From Rhizobacter sp. (GTDB lineage Bacteria; Pseudomonadota; Gammaproteobacteria; Burkholderiales; Burkholderiaceae_C), in assembly GCA_025350965.1 (NCBI GenBank), contig JANXWV010000052.1:1-63345 (forward strand): a DNA stretch of 63,345 bases. The letters run 5' to 3'. A model generated the notes under the pieces. The model did no database searches, had not been told where the DNA came from, and worked only from the letters and a program-made list of their open reading frames with translations. Below, piece by piece: positions 26,383 to 35,783 of this stretch (position 1 is its first letter; each line of letters begins with the position of its first letter). The translations under genes were made by a program, and so were the position numbers.

Positions 26383-27306
26383 TCACTCCGCGTCGAGCGC
26401 GCCTTTCACCACCGCCGGCGTCAGCGCGGCCGAGCACTCTTCGATGAAGCGGTACGCATAGCCGCGCAGGTAGTGCCCGCGCCGCACCGCGATGCGCGTG
26501 GTGTTGGGCGGGAACAGGTGCGCCGCGTCGATGGCGGCGAGGCCCGCGTCGCGCGTGGCGTCAAACGCCATCGAGGCGATGATGCCCACGCCCAGGCCGA
26601 CCTCGACGTACGTCTTCACCACGTCGGCATCGAGCGCGCTCATCACCACGTCGGGCGCCAGGCCGGCGCCGGCGAACGCGGCGTCGATGCGCTCGCGGCC
26701 GGTGTAGCCCACGTGGTAGGTGATCAACGGGTGCGCGGCGAGCGCACCGAGCGTCAAGCGCTTGTTGCTTGCAAGCGCGTGGCCCTCGGGCACCACGACC
26801 ATATGGTGCCAGTCGTAGAACGGGAAGCTCGCGAAGGCGTTGCTGGCATCGAGCGCTTCGGTCGCGATGCCGATGTCGGCCTCGCCCGATTGCAGCAGCG
26901 CATTGATCTCGGCCGGCCCGGCCTGGTGCAGCACGAGGTGCACCTTCGGGTACGCCAGCTTGAAGCGCCGCACCACCTGCGGCAGCGCGTAGCGGGCCTG
27001 CGTGTGGGTGGTCGCGATGGTCAGGCTGCCTTCGTCGCGGTTGGCGAACTGCTCGGCCAGGTGCTTGATGTTCTTCGCATCGAGCAGCATGCGCTCGACG
27101 ATGTGCACCAGCTCCTTGCCCGGCTCGGTCAGGCCGGTCAGGCGCTTGCCCTTGCGGACGAATAGCTCGATGCCGAGCTCGTCTTCGAGGTCGAGGATGT
27201 GCTTGCTCACGCCCGACTGCGACGTGAACAGCGCAGCCGCCACCTCGGTCAGGTTGAAGTTGCGCTGGACCGCTTCGCGAATGATCCGCAGTTGCTGGAA
27301 GTTCAT
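26383..27306 (-). CDS. cysB: CysB-type LysR regulator of sulfur assimilation
   Basis: LysR-family activator of the CysB/Cbl branch, 307 residues. The N-terminal winged HTH (MNFQQLRIIREAVQRNFNLT, then LFTSQSGVSKHILDLEDELG) is characteristic, and the effector domain has IATTHTQARYALP, the segment that binds the inducer or thiosulfate/sulfate in CysB. It ends the cysTWA operon, 7 bases after cysA, consistent with control of sulfate uptake. CysB versus Cbl cannot be separated here, though position after cysA favours a general sulfur regulator. Confidence 0.9.
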   Translation of the reverse strand: MNFQQLRIIREAVQRNFNLTEVAAALFTSQSGVSKHILDLEDELGIELFVRKGKRLTGLTEPGKELVHIVERMLLDAKNIKHLAEQFANRDEGSLTIATTHTQARYALPQVVRRFKLAYPKVHLVLHQAGPAEINALLQSGEADIGIATEALDASNAFASFPFYDWHHMVVVPEGHALASNKRLTLGALAAHPLITYHVGYTGRERIDAAFAGAGLAPDVVMSALDADVVKTYVEVGLGVGIIASMAFDATRDAGLAAIDAAHLFPPNTTRIAVRRGHYLRGYAYRFIEECSAALTPAVVKGALDAE

Positions 27307-27313
27307 GGGCTGA

Positions 27314-28336
27314 CTATGCCGCTTGCGCAGCCTCAGCCCGTTGATTGCCCGTGAACACGCTCAACCGCTGCGGCACGAGCCACACGCGCTGGTCGGTTTG
27401 CAGCGCCATCGCGTCGGCGCGTTCGCGCGCCAGTTCCACTTCGAAGTGCCGGTCGCCCGCACCGATCAACTCGACCCGGCTGGTTGCGCCGAAGCTCAGC
27501 ACGCGGCTGACCTGCGCTGCATGGCTGTGGGCGGCGGGCTCGGTGGAAATGCTCACCTCGTGCGGGCGGGCGAAGGCATCGCCGCGCTCGTCGCCATCCG
27601 GGCCGGGGAAGCGGTTCGCCGAGCCGAGGAACCCGAACACGAAGGGCGTTGCAGGCCGCTCGTACACCTCGCTCGGCGTGCCCACCTGTTCGACGCGGCC
27701 GTGGTCCATCAGCACCACGCGGTCGGCCACTTCGAGCGCTTCTTCCTGGTCGTGGGTGACGAACAGGCTGGTGATGTGCAGCTCGTCGTGCAGCCGGCGC
27801 AACCAGCGGCGCAACTCCTTGCGCACCTGCGCGTCGAGCGCGCCGAAGGGCTCGTCGAGCAGCAGAACGCGCGGTTCGACGGCGAGCGCCCGCGCGAGCG
27901 CGATGCGCTGGCGCTGCCCACCCGAGAGCTGCGGCGGGAAGCGGTCAGCGAGCCAGTCGAGCTGCACCAGGTTCAGCAGGTCGTGCACCTTGCGCTTGAT
28001 CTCGGCGTCGCTCGGGCGGACGCTGCGCGGCTTCACGCGCAGGCCGAAAGCCACGTTGTCGAACACCGTCATGTGACGAAACAGTGCGTAGTGCTGGAAC
28101 ACGAAGCCGACCTGGCGCTCGCGCACGTGGGTCTCGGATGCATCCACGCCGTCGAGCATCACACTGCCTCGGTCGGCCGTTTCCAGCCCCGCGATGATGC
28201 GCAGCAGCGTGGTCTTGCCGCAACCCGACGGGCCGAGAAGCGCCACGAGTTCGCCGGTCGGGAAGTCGAGGCTCACGTCACCCAGCGCGGTGAAGCTGCC
28301 GAACGACTTGTGGATGTGGCGAACCTGGATGCTCAT
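27314..28336 (-). CDS. cysA: Sulfate/thiosulfate ABC transporter ATPase CysA
   Basis: ATP-binding subunit of the sulfate/thiosulfate importer, 340 residues. The start [15 protein letters not shown] is typical of CysA. Walker [10 protein letters not shown]-loop [17 protein letters not shown], signature LSGGQRQR and Walker [12 protein letters not shown] are all present, followed by a C-terminal regulatory TOBE-like region. It is 26 bp after cysW and 7 bp before cysB in the same direction. Confidence 0.95.
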   Translation of the reverse strand: MSIQVRHIHKSFGSFTALGDVSLDFPTGELVALLGPSGCGKTTLLRIIAGLETADRGSVMLDGVDASETHVRERQVGFVFQHYALFRHMTVFDNVAFGLRVKPRSVRPSDAEIKRKVHDLLNLVQLDWLADRFPPQLSGGQRQRIALARALAVEPRVLLLDEPFGALDAQVRKELRRWLRRLHDELHITSLFVTHDQEEALEVADRVVLMDHGRVEQVGTPSEVYERPATPFVFGFLGSANRFPGPDGDERGDAFARPHEVSISTEPAAHSHAAQVSRVLSFGATSRVELIGAGDRHFEVELARERADAMALQTDQRVWLVPQRLSVFTGNQRAEAAQAA

Positions 28337-28362
28337 GGTGTGGGTGCTTTCTATTGACCGGC

Positions 28363-29250
28363 CTATTGACCTGCTCGTTGCCCGACTGCTTGCCGCCATT
28401 CGACAAAGGTCTTCAGGCCGAGCGTCACCAGCGCCAGCAGCGCGAGCAACGACGCTACGGCGAAGGCGGCGGCGAACTGGTATTCGTTGTAGAGGATCTC
28501 CACGTGCAGCGGCAGCGTGTTGGTCAGCCCGCGAATGTGACCCGACACGACCGACACCGCACCGAACTCGCCGAAGGCACGTGCGTTGCAAAGAATCACG
28601 CCGTAGAGCAGGCCCCACTTCACGTTCGGCAAGGTGACATGGCGGAAGGTCTGCCAGCCGCTCGCGCCCAACACCGTGGCCGCCTCTTCTTCTTCGCGGC
28701 CCTGCGCTTCCATCAGCGGGATCAGCTCTCGCGCCACGAACGGGAACGTCACGAACACGGTGGCCAACACGATGCCGGGCACGGCGAAGATCACCTTCAG
28801 ATCGTGCGCTTGCAGCCACGGCCCGAACCAGCCCTGCGCGCCAAAGATCAGCACGTAGATCAAGCCCGCCACCACGGGCGACACGGAGAACGGCAGGTCG
28901 ATCAAGGTCACGAGCAGGCTCTTGCCGGTGAAGTCGAACTTCGTCACGAGCCACGCTGCCCACACGCCGAACACCAGGTTCAGCGGCACGGCGATGGCGG
29001 CGGCCAGCAGCGTGAGCAGCAAGGCCGACACGGCATCGGCCTCGGTCAGCGCCGCGACGTACACGCCCAGGCCCTTGCGCAGCGCCTCGGTGAAGACAGT
29101 CGCCAGCGGCAGCAGCAGGAACAGCGCGAAAAACGCGAGGCCGAGCGTGAGGATGGCGCGGCGCACCCAAGGCGATTCACGCGTGGCGGGGTTGGTCTCG
29201 AAGCGCCGGGCGCGGCTGGGCTCGCCCGTCAACAGGCTCGCGCCGCTCAT
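28363..29250 (-). CDS. cysW: Sulfate ABC transporter permease CysW
   Basis: Inner-membrane permease, 295 residues, six membrane segments. EAA loop: [17 protein letters not shown] then [13 protein letters not shown]. The [15 protein letters not shown] segment is characteristic of CysW. The ATG overlaps the cysT stop (ATGA), implying coupled synthesis of the two permeases. Confidence 0.95.
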   Translation of the reverse strand: MSGASLLTGEPSRARRFETNPATRESPWVRRAILTLGLAFFALFLLLPLATVFTEALRKGLGVYVAALTEADAVSALLLTLLAAAIAVPLNLVFGVWAAWLVTKFDFTGKSLLVTLIDLPFSVSPVVAGLIYVLIFGAQGWFGPWLQAHDLKVIFAVPGIVLATVFVTFPFVARELIPLMEAQGREEEEAATVLGASGWQTFRHVTLPNVKWGLLYGVILCNARAFGEFGAVSVVSGHIRGLTNTLPLHVEILYNEYQFAAAFAVASLLALLALVTLGLKTFVEWRQAVGQRAGQ

Positions 29251-30146
29251 CGCTTGCCCCGCCCGGCGCCCACGCCCCGGCTGCGCGCGCTCCAGGCCTG
29301 CAGCGCGTTGATGGCGAGCAGCAGCGCGAACGAGAACACCAGCATCACCACCGCGATGGCCGTGGCGCCAGCGTAGTCGTACTGTTCGAGCTGCGTGATG
29401 ATCATCAGCGGCGTGATCTCTGACACCATGGGAATGTTGCCGGCGATGAAGATCACCGAGCCGTACTCACCGACCGCGCGCGCGAACGCGAGTGCGAACC
29501 CGGTCAGCAGGGCCGGCGTGAGCACCGGGAACACGACGTGCCGGAAGGTTTGCCAGCGCGCGGCACCGAGGCTGGCAGCCGCCTCTTCGAGCTCGGTGTC
29601 GATGTCTTCGAGCACCGGCTGCACGGTGCGCACGATGAACGGCAGGCCGATGAAGGTCAGCGCCACCAGCACGCCGAGCGGCTGGAACGCGACCTTGATG
29701 CCCAGCGGTTCGAGCACCGAGCCGAGCCAGCCCTTGCCGGAGTAGAGCGCCGTGAGCGCGATGCCCGCCACCGCCGTGGGCAGCGCGAAGGGCAGGTCGA
29801 TCAGCGCATCCACGAGCTTCTTGCCGGGGAAGCTGTAGCGCACCAGCGACCACGCGAGCAGCAGCCCGAACACGGCGTTGATGGCCGCCGCCAGCAATGC
29901 CATGCCAAAGCTGAGCTGGTACGACGCCACGACGCGCGGCGCCGTGACGACCGACCAGAAGCGCTCCCAGCCCATCGTGCTGGTCTTCGCGAACACGGCG
30001 GACAACGGGATGAGCACGATCAGCGACAGGTACGCCACCGTGTAGCCCAGCGACAGACCGAAGCCCGGCAGCACGCGGCGCGGTGTGCGCCGGGCCAATG
30101 CGGGCGCGGTGGCGGGGGGTCGAACAGAAACGGAAGCGGCGGTCAT
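29247..30146 (-). CDS. cysT: Sulfate ABC transporter permease CysT (CysU)
   Basis: First permease of the sulfate importer, 299 residues. The N-terminal cytoplasmic segment [17 protein letters not shown] leads into six membrane segments; the EAA loop is [17 protein letters not shown] then [12 protein letters not shown], and [14 protein letters not shown] is typical of CysT. It heads cysTWA-cysB. The receptor is not in this operon; sbp is 4.4 kb away at 34585. Confidence 0.95.
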   Translation of the reverse strand: MTAASVSVRPPATAPALARRTPRRVLPGFGLSLGYTVAYLSLIVLIPLSAVFAKTSTMGWERFWSVVTAPRVVASYQLSFGMALLAAAINAVFGLLLAWSLVRYSFPGKKLVDALIDLPFALPTAVAGIALTALYSGKGWLGSVLEPLGIKVAFQPLGVLVALTFIGLPFIVRTVQPVLEDIDTELEEAAASLGAARWQTFRHVVFPVLTPALLTGFALAFARAVGEYGSVIFIAGNIPMVSEITPLMIITQLEQYDYAGATAIAVVMLVFSFALLLAINALQAWSARSRGVGAGRGKR

Positions 30147-30211
30147 GGGCAGCGGTTACAGGAGCAGATGCTGGCGCGAACCCAACAGTCTGCGAGCGCC
30201 CGCCGAATGCG

Positions 30212-30238
30212 CCAACCAACGATTTTGAATATGGTTAT
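30212..30238 (-). promoter_or_regulatory. Candidate CysB-controlled promoter element of cysT
   Basis: An AT-rich island in GC-rich DNA, read on the minus strand as ATAACCATATTCAAAATCGTTGG, about 65 bases before cysT. The tail TTGGTT preceded by an A/T-rich run recurs before sbp (35673-35697). CysB sites are AT-rich with TTA-type half sites, so this is a plausible activator site or -35 region; I cannot place it precisely. Confidence 0.35.
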
Positions 30239-31215
30239 CAGCGCAAGGCAGCCACCTCGGCCGCGTCTGAAGCCTGCGCCCAGGCGTGATCCGCGACGCC
30301 GTGGCCCGCACTCACCCATGCATCCAGCCCGCCTGCCAGGGGCCGCACACGCGTGAAGCCACGCTCGGCCAGCAGCCGGGCGGCCAGGGCGGCAGAGGCT
30401 TCGTTCGGGCAGTTGCAATACAGCACGATCTCGCGGTCGCGCGGCAGCTCGTGCGCGCGGGTGCGGATGTCGGCGAGCGACATGGCCAGCGCATCCGGGA
30501 TGCGCCGCAGGTCGACGCTGCGGCCGACGTCGGAGCGCACGTCGATCACGACCGGCGCCTGGCCCGAGTCGATGAGCGCGCGCAACTCGTGCACCGCGAT
30601 GCGCGACATTTCCACGCCGCGCAGGAACGCCCGCCGCCGCCAGTAGCGCCACGCCATGTACGCAGCCACGAGAAGCACCACCGCCGCCCCCGCAGCAAGG
30701 CCCGCCGTGGCCAGAACCTGCATCACCTGCTGGATCTGGGTGCTGAACAGCGCGCCGGCGCCCATCAACAACCCCGCCCACAGGGCGGCGCCGAGCATCT
30801 CGTAGCCGGCGAAGGTGAGCCACGGCATGCCCAAGGCGCCGGCCATCGGCGCCGCCACCACCGAGATGCCGGGCACGAACTTCGCGGCGATGAGCGAGCT
30901 GCCACCCAGCCGCGTGATGAACGATTCGCTCTGCCGAACGCACGAGTCGGGTGAGATCGAAATGCGGCACAGCAGCCGCAACACCCGGTTGCCCCAGCGG
31001 CGGCCGGCCCAGAACCACACGCCGTCGCCGATGAGGTTGGCGGCGATGCTGAGCGCGAGTGCAGCCGACCACGAGAGCGTGCCCCCCACCGCCAGTGCGC
31101 CCGCGATGACCAGCACCGGCGCGGCAGGCACAGGGGCACCCAGGCGCGCCGCGAGGGTCGAGGCGAACACCAACAACAGGCCGTGCTGCATGGCGATGGC
31201 GATGAGCTGACTCAT
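30238..31215 (-). CDS. DedA-family membrane protein fused to a rhodanese domain
   Basis: Two-domain protein of 325 residues. Residues 1-190 are a DedA (VTT) membrane domain with the conserved LGAPVPAAPVLVIAGAL, FWAGRRWGNRVL and AKFVPGISVVAAPMAG segments; residues 200-300 are a rhodanese sulfurtransferase domain with IDVRSD and the active loop YCNCPNEASA (C267, C269). It precedes cysT on the same strand by 91 bp, which holds the cysT promoter element. The rhodanese half and the position suggest handling of sulfane sulfur or sulfite linked to sulfate uptake; DedA proteins otherwise move phospholipids or ions. Role inferred, not shown. Confidence 0.88.
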   Translation of the reverse strand: MSQLIAIAMQHGLLLVFASTLAARLGAPVPAAPVLVIAGALAVGGTLSWSAALALSIAANLIGDGVWFWAGRRWGNRVLRLLCRISISPDSCVRQSESFITRLGGSSLIAAKFVPGISVVAAPMAGALGMPWLTFAGYEMLGAALWAGLLMGAGALFSTQIQQVMQVLATAGLAAGAAVVLLVAAYMAWRYWRRRAFLRGVEMSRIAVHELRALIDSGQAPVVIDVRSDVGRSVDLRRIPDALAMSLADIRTRAHELPRDREIVLYCNCPNEASAALAARLLAERGFTRVRPLAGGLDAWVSAGHGVADHAWAQASDAAEVAALR

Positions 31216-31244
31216 GACGGTTTTTCGGGGGTATTTCGGCGGTA

Positions 31245-31284
31245 TTGACGTGGGGTGATGCGGGGTGACGCGAGGTGAAGCGGA
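31245..31284. repeat. 10-bp imperfect tandem repeat upstream of the DedA-rhodanese and glutaminase genes
   Basis: Three clear 10-bp units (GTGATGCGGG, GTGACGCGAG, GTGAAGCGGA at 31255-31284) with a decayed one before, in the divergent gap between 31215 and 31414. No other feature is evident in this 198-bp gap. Confidence 0.5.
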
Positions 31285-31413
31285 GTCATGCCATGCGAAT
31301 CCCGAGCGTCGTCTTCAAGTATGAGCGCGCGTGAACCCACGTGCGGGCGCCGCCGCAAGCAACCCCACCGAAGCCGCTGGCTCGACAATGCGGTTCCAGC
31401 CCGCGAGCCCCCG

Positions 31414-32331
31414 ATGAACTACCAAACCGTCCTCGACGACATCGCCAACCGCCTCGCACCGCTGCTGGGCACGGAAGGCAGGGTCGCCGACTACATCCCG
31501 GCGCTGGCGCGGGTGCCGGTGCGGCAGTTCGGCATCGCACTGCGTACCCGCGACGGCGTCGAAGCCGCAGCGGGCGACTTCGACACGCCGTTCTCGATAC
31601 AGAGCATCTCGAAGCTGTTCTCTCTCACGCTCGCGCTTCGCCGGCTCGACGACGCGCTGTGGCAGCGCATCGGCCGCGAGCCGTCGGGCAACCCGTTCAA
31701 TTCGCTGGTGCAGCTGGAAACCGAACACGGCGTGCCACGCAACCCGTTCATCAATGCCGGCGCCATTGCGGTGGCCGACCGCCTGCTCGCCCTGGGCCTG
31801 GGCAAGCACGACGTGCTGGCGTTCGCCGGCCACCTCTGCGGCGAGGCCATTGCGTTCGACGCGGAAGTGGCGGCATCGGAAGCGGCCACGGGCTTTCGCA
31901 ACCTTGCGCTCGCGAACTTCATGAAGAGCTTCGGCAAGCTCGACCATGCGGTGGCCGACGTGCTCGACGTGTACTTCCACCAATGTTCGATCGCCATGAC
32001 GTGCCGCCAGCTTGCGCGCGCCGCGGGCTACCTGTGCCGCGACGGCGCCCACCCGCTCGGGGGCGGCTTCGACGCGGTGATCAACGAGCGGCAAGCACGG
32101 CGCATCAACGCACTGATGCTGACCTGCGGCACCTACGACGCAGCCGGCGAGTTCGCGTTCTGCATCGGCCTGCCTTGCAAGAGCGGCGTGGGCGGCGGCA
32201 TCGTGGCCGTGGTGCCCGACACCCTGACGCTGTGCGTGTGGTCGCCTGCACTCGACGCCACCGGCAACTCGGCCATCGGCCGGCGCGCGCTCGAACTGTT
32301 CACCGCGCAAACGGGCTTGTCGGTGTTCTGA
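31414..32331 (+). CDS. glsA: Glutaminase A
   Basis: Serine-dependent glutaminase, 305 residues, converting glutamine to glutamate and ammonia; the length matches the family. The beta-lactamase-like active site S-x-x-K is at S64-K67 in FSIQSISKLFSL. Other family blocks are GNPFNSLVQLE, NPFINAGAIA, and SGVGGGIVAVVP near the C-terminus. The start MNYQTVLDDIANRL is conserved in GlsA. Monocistronic in appearance, followed by isocitrate dehydrogenase after 112 bp. Confidence 0.95.
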   Translation: MNYQTVLDDIANRLAPLLGTEGRVADYIPALARVPVRQFGIALRTRDGVEAAAGDFDTPFSIQSISKLFSLTLALRRLDDALWQRIGREPSGNPFNSLVQLETEHGVPRNPFINAGAIAVADRLLALGLGKHDVLAFAGHLCGEAIAFDAEVAASEAATGFRNLALANFMKSFGKLDHAVADVLDVYFHQCSIAMTCRQLARAAGYLCRDGAHPLGGGFDAVINERQARRINALMLTCGTYDAAGEFAFCIGLPCKSGVGGGIVAVVPDTLTLCVWSPALDATGNSAIGRRALELFTAQTGLSVF

Positions 32332-32443
32332 GCCGGCAGCGCGGCCACACGAAAAGCCCCCCAGAAGTGCCAGAACGCGCTGGGCCGGCACGTAACATGC
32401 GGGGCCTTGCCGACCCCCTTCATGCTCCCCGAAAGGCGCCCCC

Positions 32444-33475
32444 ATGGCCACCCCCATCCCTGCGACGCTGATCCCCGGCGACGGCATCGGCCCCGAGATC
32501 GTCGACGCCACGCTTGCCGCACTGAACGCGCTCGGCGCGCCCTTCGTGTGGGACCGCCAGATCGCCGGCCTCGAAGGCGTGACGGTCGCCGGCGACCCGT
32601 TGCCTGCCGCCACGCTCGCGAGCATCCGCCAGACACGGCTGGCGCTGAAGGGCCCGCTCGAAACGCCGTCGGGCGGGGGGTATCGGTCCTCCAATGTCAG
32701 GCTGCGCGAGGAGTTCCAGCTTTACGCCAACCTGCGGCCCGCGCTCACGGTGGTGCCGGGCGGGCGCTTCGACAAGATCGACCTGGTGGTGGTGCGCGAG
32801 AACCTCGAAGGCCTGTACATCGGCCATGAGCACTTCGTTCAGATCGACGACGACCCGCACGCGGTCGCCATGGCGACCGGCATCAACACCCGCGCCGGCA
32901 GCCGCCGCCTGCTCGAATTCGCCTTCCAGCACGCCGTGGCGACCGGCCGCAAGAAGGTGACGATCGTGCACAAGGCCAATATCATGAAGGCGCTGACCGG
33001 CATCTTCCTGGAGACCGGCCTGGAGCTGTACGAACGCAAGTACAAAGGCCAGTTCACCCTCGACACCGTCATCATCGACGCGTGCGCGATGAAGCTGGTG
33101 CTCAACCCTTGGCAGTTCGACGTGCTGGTCACCACCAACCTGTTCGGCGACATCCTGTCCGACCTGGTGGCCGGCCTCGTCGGCGGGCTGGGCATGGCGC
33201 CGGGCGCGAACATCGGTGCCGACGCGGCCATTTTCGAGGCCGTGCACGGCTCGGCGCCCGACATCGCGGGGCAGGACAAGGCCAACCCCACCGCCCTGCT
33301 GCTGGCGAGCGCGATGATGCTCGACCACGTCCAGCTGCCCGAGATGGCAACCAAGCTGCGCCGGGCCATCCACGACACGCTGAACGTCGACATGGTGCGC
33401 ACCGGCGACCTCGGCGGTACAGCGGGCACGAAGGCGTTCACGGCGGCGCTGGTGAGCCGGATCAACGCCGGCTGA
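32444..33475 (+). CDS. Isocitrate dehydrogenase, small NAD-type (IDH/IMDH family)
   Basis: Beta-decarboxylating dehydrogenase of 343 residues, the short homolog class related to eukaryotic NAD-IDH3 and IMDH. The start IPATLIPGDGIGPEIVDATL, the substrate motif SSNVRLREEFQLYANLRP with conserved serines and arginines, VRENLEGLYIGHEH, and the coenzyme region EAVHGSAPDIAGQDKANPTA support it. GAAAGG lies 8 bases before the ATG. The lack of a 3-isopropylmalate-type substrate loop favours isocitrate. Cofactor preference (NAD by family) is not certain. Confidence 0.88.
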   Translation: MATPIPATLIPGDGIGPEIVDATLAALNALGAPFVWDRQIAGLEGVTVAGDPLPAATLASIRQTRLALKGPLETPSGGGYRSSNVRLREEFQLYANLRPALTVVPGGRFDKIDLVVVRENLEGLYIGHEHFVQIDDDPHAVAMATGINTRAGSRRLLEFAFQHAVATGRKKVTIVHKANIMKALTGIFLETGLELYERKYKGQFTLDTVIIDACAMKLVLNPWQFDVLVTTNLFGDILSDLVAGLVGGLGMAPGANIGADAAIFEAVHGSAPDIAGQDKANPTALLLASAMMLDHVQLPEMATKLRRAIHDTLNVDMVRTGDLGGTAGTKAFTAALVSRINAG

Positions 33476-33482
33476 GCGGTGG

Positions 33483-34517
33483 TCAGGCGGCGCGGCGCAC
33501 CACGCGGATCGGCGCTTCGGCCGCCACGGAACGAGCGCGCAGCTGGCCGCAGCCGCCGTCAACGTCCTGCCCCGCCGACTGGCGCAGCTTGGTGAGCACG
33601 CCGCGGGCGAGCAGCGTGCGGGCGATGGCCTCGGAGCGCGCGGCCGGCGGGCGCCGGAACGCGAGGCCGTCGACGGTGTTGTACGGGATCATGTTCAGCA
33701 TTGCGTACTTGCCGTGCAGCAGCCGCACGATGCCGTCGAGTTCTTCGTCGGTGTCGTTGATGCCGTCGAGCAGCGCCCACTGATACTGGACCGGGTAGCC
33801 GGTGGCGCGCGCATAGCGTTCGCCGAGGTCGACCAGCTCCTCGGGGCCGACACTCGGTGCACGTGGCATCAGCCGGGCGCGCACGTCGGCCTTCGTGGAG
33901 TGCAGCGACACGGCCAGTGCCGGCTTCACGCGGCCGAGCGGCAGGCACTCGAACACGCGCCTGTCGCCCACGGTCGAGAACACGATGTTCTTGTGGCCGA
34001 CGTTGCCTGCCGTGCCCAGCAGGTCGATGGCTTCGAGCACGTTGTCGAGGTTGTGCGCGGGCTCGCCCATGCCCATGAACACGACCTTGCGCACCGGGCG
34101 AAGGGTGCGCGCGAGCGCGACCTGGGCCACGATCTCGGCGCTGCCCAACTGGCGCAGCAAGCCGCCCTGGCCCGTCATGCAGAACACGCAGCCGACCGCG
34201 CAACCCACCTGGGTGGACACGCACAGCCCACCGCGCGGCAGCAGCACGCTCTCGACCGATTGACCGTCGCTCAATGCCACCAGCAAGCGCACCGAGCCGT
34301 CGCCGGCCGGGTGCTTTGAACGCAGTCGGGCCAGAGCCTGCAGGTCGGCTTCGAGCTGCGGCAGCACCGCGCGCACCCGCAGCGGCAGGAAGTCTTCGGG
34401 CTTGCGCTTGCCGCTGTCCTGCGACAGCGCGTTGGCCCACAGGCGCAGCACGCGGTGCTCGTGGGCAGGCAGCGCGCCTTGGCCGCGAAGCCGCTCGCGA
34501 AAGTGTTCGATGCGCAT
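33483..34517 (-). CDS. RlmN/Cfr-family radical SAM RNA methyltransferase
   Basis: Radical SAM enzyme, 344 residues, of the family that methylates adenosine 2503 of 23S rRNA (RlmN at C2, Cfr at C8). The iron-sulfur cysteines are C106, C110 and C113 in VGCAVGCVFCMTGQGG, the upstream catalytic cysteine is C99, and the methyl-carrier cysteine is about C323 in GQDVDGGCGQLRA. GMGEPAHNLDNV is the SAM-binding motif. It is shorter than E. coli RlmN (384) and does not sit with the usual ndk/pilF/ispG neighbours, so it may be a paralogue of the housekeeping enzyme. Start at 34517 gives MRIEHFRERL; no strong ribosome binding site. Confidence 0.87.
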   Translation of the reverse strand: MRIEHFRERLRGQGALPAHEHRVLRLWANALSQDSGKRKPEDFLPLRVRAVLPQLEADLQALARLRSKHPAGDGSVRLLVALSDGQSVESVLLPRGGLCVSTQVGCAVGCVFCMTGQGGLLRQLGSAEIVAQVALARTLRPVRKVVFMGMGEPAHNLDNVLEAIDLLGTAGNVGHKNIVFSTVGDRRVFECLPLGRVKPALAVSLHSTKADVRARLMPRAPSVGPEELVDLGERYARATGYPVQYQWALLDGINDTDEELDGIVRLLHGKYAMLNMIPYNTVDGLAFRRPPAARSEAIARTLLARGVLTKLRQSAGQDVDGGCGQLRARSVAAEAPIRVVRRAA

Positions 34518-34584
34518 GGTCGGGGAGTGTAGGCATGGGCCCAACCCAGCACCGACCATGCGCCGGCCACCCCCGGCCCGGCGT

Positions 34585-35613
34585 TCACTTCGCGCCGGGC
34601 GCGTAGATCTGGTCAAACACGCCGCCGTCGTCGAAGTGGGTCTTCTGAGCGGCACGCCAGCCACCGAAATCGGCGTCGATGGTGGTCAGCTTCACGGCCG
34701 CGAACTGCTTGGCGTACTTGGCCGCGACCACGGAGTTGCGGGGCCGGTAGTAGTGCTTCGCCGCGATCTCCTGGCCTTCCGGGCTGTAGAGGTATTCGAG
34801 GTAGGCGGTGGCCACCTTGCGGGTGCCGTGCTTGTCGACGTTCCTGTCCACCACCGCCACCGGCGGCTCGGCCAGGATGGACAGGCTGGGCGTCACGATC
34901 TCGAACTTGTCGGGTCCGAGTTCCTTCAACGACAGATAGGCCTCGTTTTCCCAGGCAATCAGCACGTCGCCGATGCCACGTTCGACGAAGGTGGTGGTGG
35001 CGCCGCGCGCGCCCGAATCGAGCACCTTGGTGTTGGCATACACACGCTTCACGAAGGCCTTGGCACTGTCGGCGTTGCCGCCGGGTTGCTTCAGCGCATA
35101 GCCCCAGGCGGCCAGGTAATTCCAGCGCGCGCCGCCCGAGGTCTTGGGGTTCGGGGTGATCACGTCGATGCCGCTGCGCGCCAGGTCGGGCCAGTCCTTG
35201 ATGCCCTTGGGGTTGCCCTTGCGCACGAGGAAAACGATGGTCGATGTGTAGGGCGACGCGTTGTTCGGCAGGCGCTTTTGCCAGTCGGCCGGCAGCGCGT
35301 TGCCGTGGTCGTGGATGGCGTCGATGTCGTAGGCGAGGGCGAGCGTCACCACGTCGGCCTCGAGGCCGTCGATCACCGAGCGCGCCTGCTTGCCCGAGCC
35401 GCCGTGCGATTGCCGGAAGGTGAGCTGCTCGCCGGTCTTCGCCTTCCACTGCTTGGCGAAGGCGGCGTTCACGTCCTGATAGAGCTCGCGCGTGGGGTCG
35501 TAGCTGACGTTGAGCAGCGTGCTCTGGGCAAATGCCGGCAGGGCCGTGGCGGTGGCCAGGGCCACGAGCGCGGCGCTGGCGAGCCAATGGCGAGTGAAGC
35601 AGTGCGAAGTCAT
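34585..35613 (-). CDS. sbp: Sulfate-binding periplasmic protein
   Basis: Receptor for the CysTWA importer, 342 residues. Signal peptide to LPAFAQ; mature start [18 protein letters not shown] is the sulfate-binding family signature, followed by [20 protein letters not shown] and [17 protein letters not shown], which provide backbone amides to sulfate. Located apart from cysTWA but preceded by a similar AT-rich promoter element, which suggests shared CysB control. Sulfate versus thiosulfate preference is not resolvable. Confidence 0.93.
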   Translation of the reverse strand: MTSHCFTRHWLASAALVALATATALPAFAQSTLLNVSYDPTRELYQDVNAAFAKQWKAKTGEQLTFRQSHGGSGKQARSVIDGLEADVVTLALAYDIDAIHDHGNALPADWQKRLPNNASPYTSTIVFLVRKGNPKGIKDWPDLARSGIDVITPNPKTSGGARWNYLAAWGYALKQPGGNADSAKAFVKRVYANTKVLDSGARGATTTFVERGIGDVLIAWENEAYLSLKELGPDKFEIVTPSLSILAEPPVAVVDRNVDKHGTRKVATAYLEYLYSPEGQEIAAKHYYRPRNSVVAAKYAKQFAAVKLTTIDADFGGWRAAQKTHFDDGGVFDQIYAPGAK

Positions 35614-35672
35614 GACGCGGTGCAGTCAAAGTGATCGGAAACCCCACTCTAGGCAGCGGGGTTCGCGGCGTG

Positions 35673-35697
35673 AACCAATAAAACCTGCTGAGCTTTT
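35673..35697 (-). promoter_or_regulatory. Candidate CysB-controlled promoter element of sbp
   Basis: AT-rich run read on the minus strand as AAAAGCTCAGCAGGTTTTAT followed by TGGTTC, about 60 bases before sbp. It shares the TTGGTT end with the element before cysT. The match is short, so the call is tentative. Confidence 0.3.
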
Positions 35698-35783
35698 CAC
35701 AGCGCCACCAGCCGCAATGCAGCAGCCGCGAGACGACAATCGCGCACCCGCCTGCGAACTGCAGCACCGCCCCGAAAGCCGCC

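Noticed and set aside
27314..29170. CysA as a 618-residue fusion with an upstream domain
   Set aside because: The extra N-terminal part is an out-of-frame reading of cysW. The normal CysA start [12 protein letters not shown] is at 28336.
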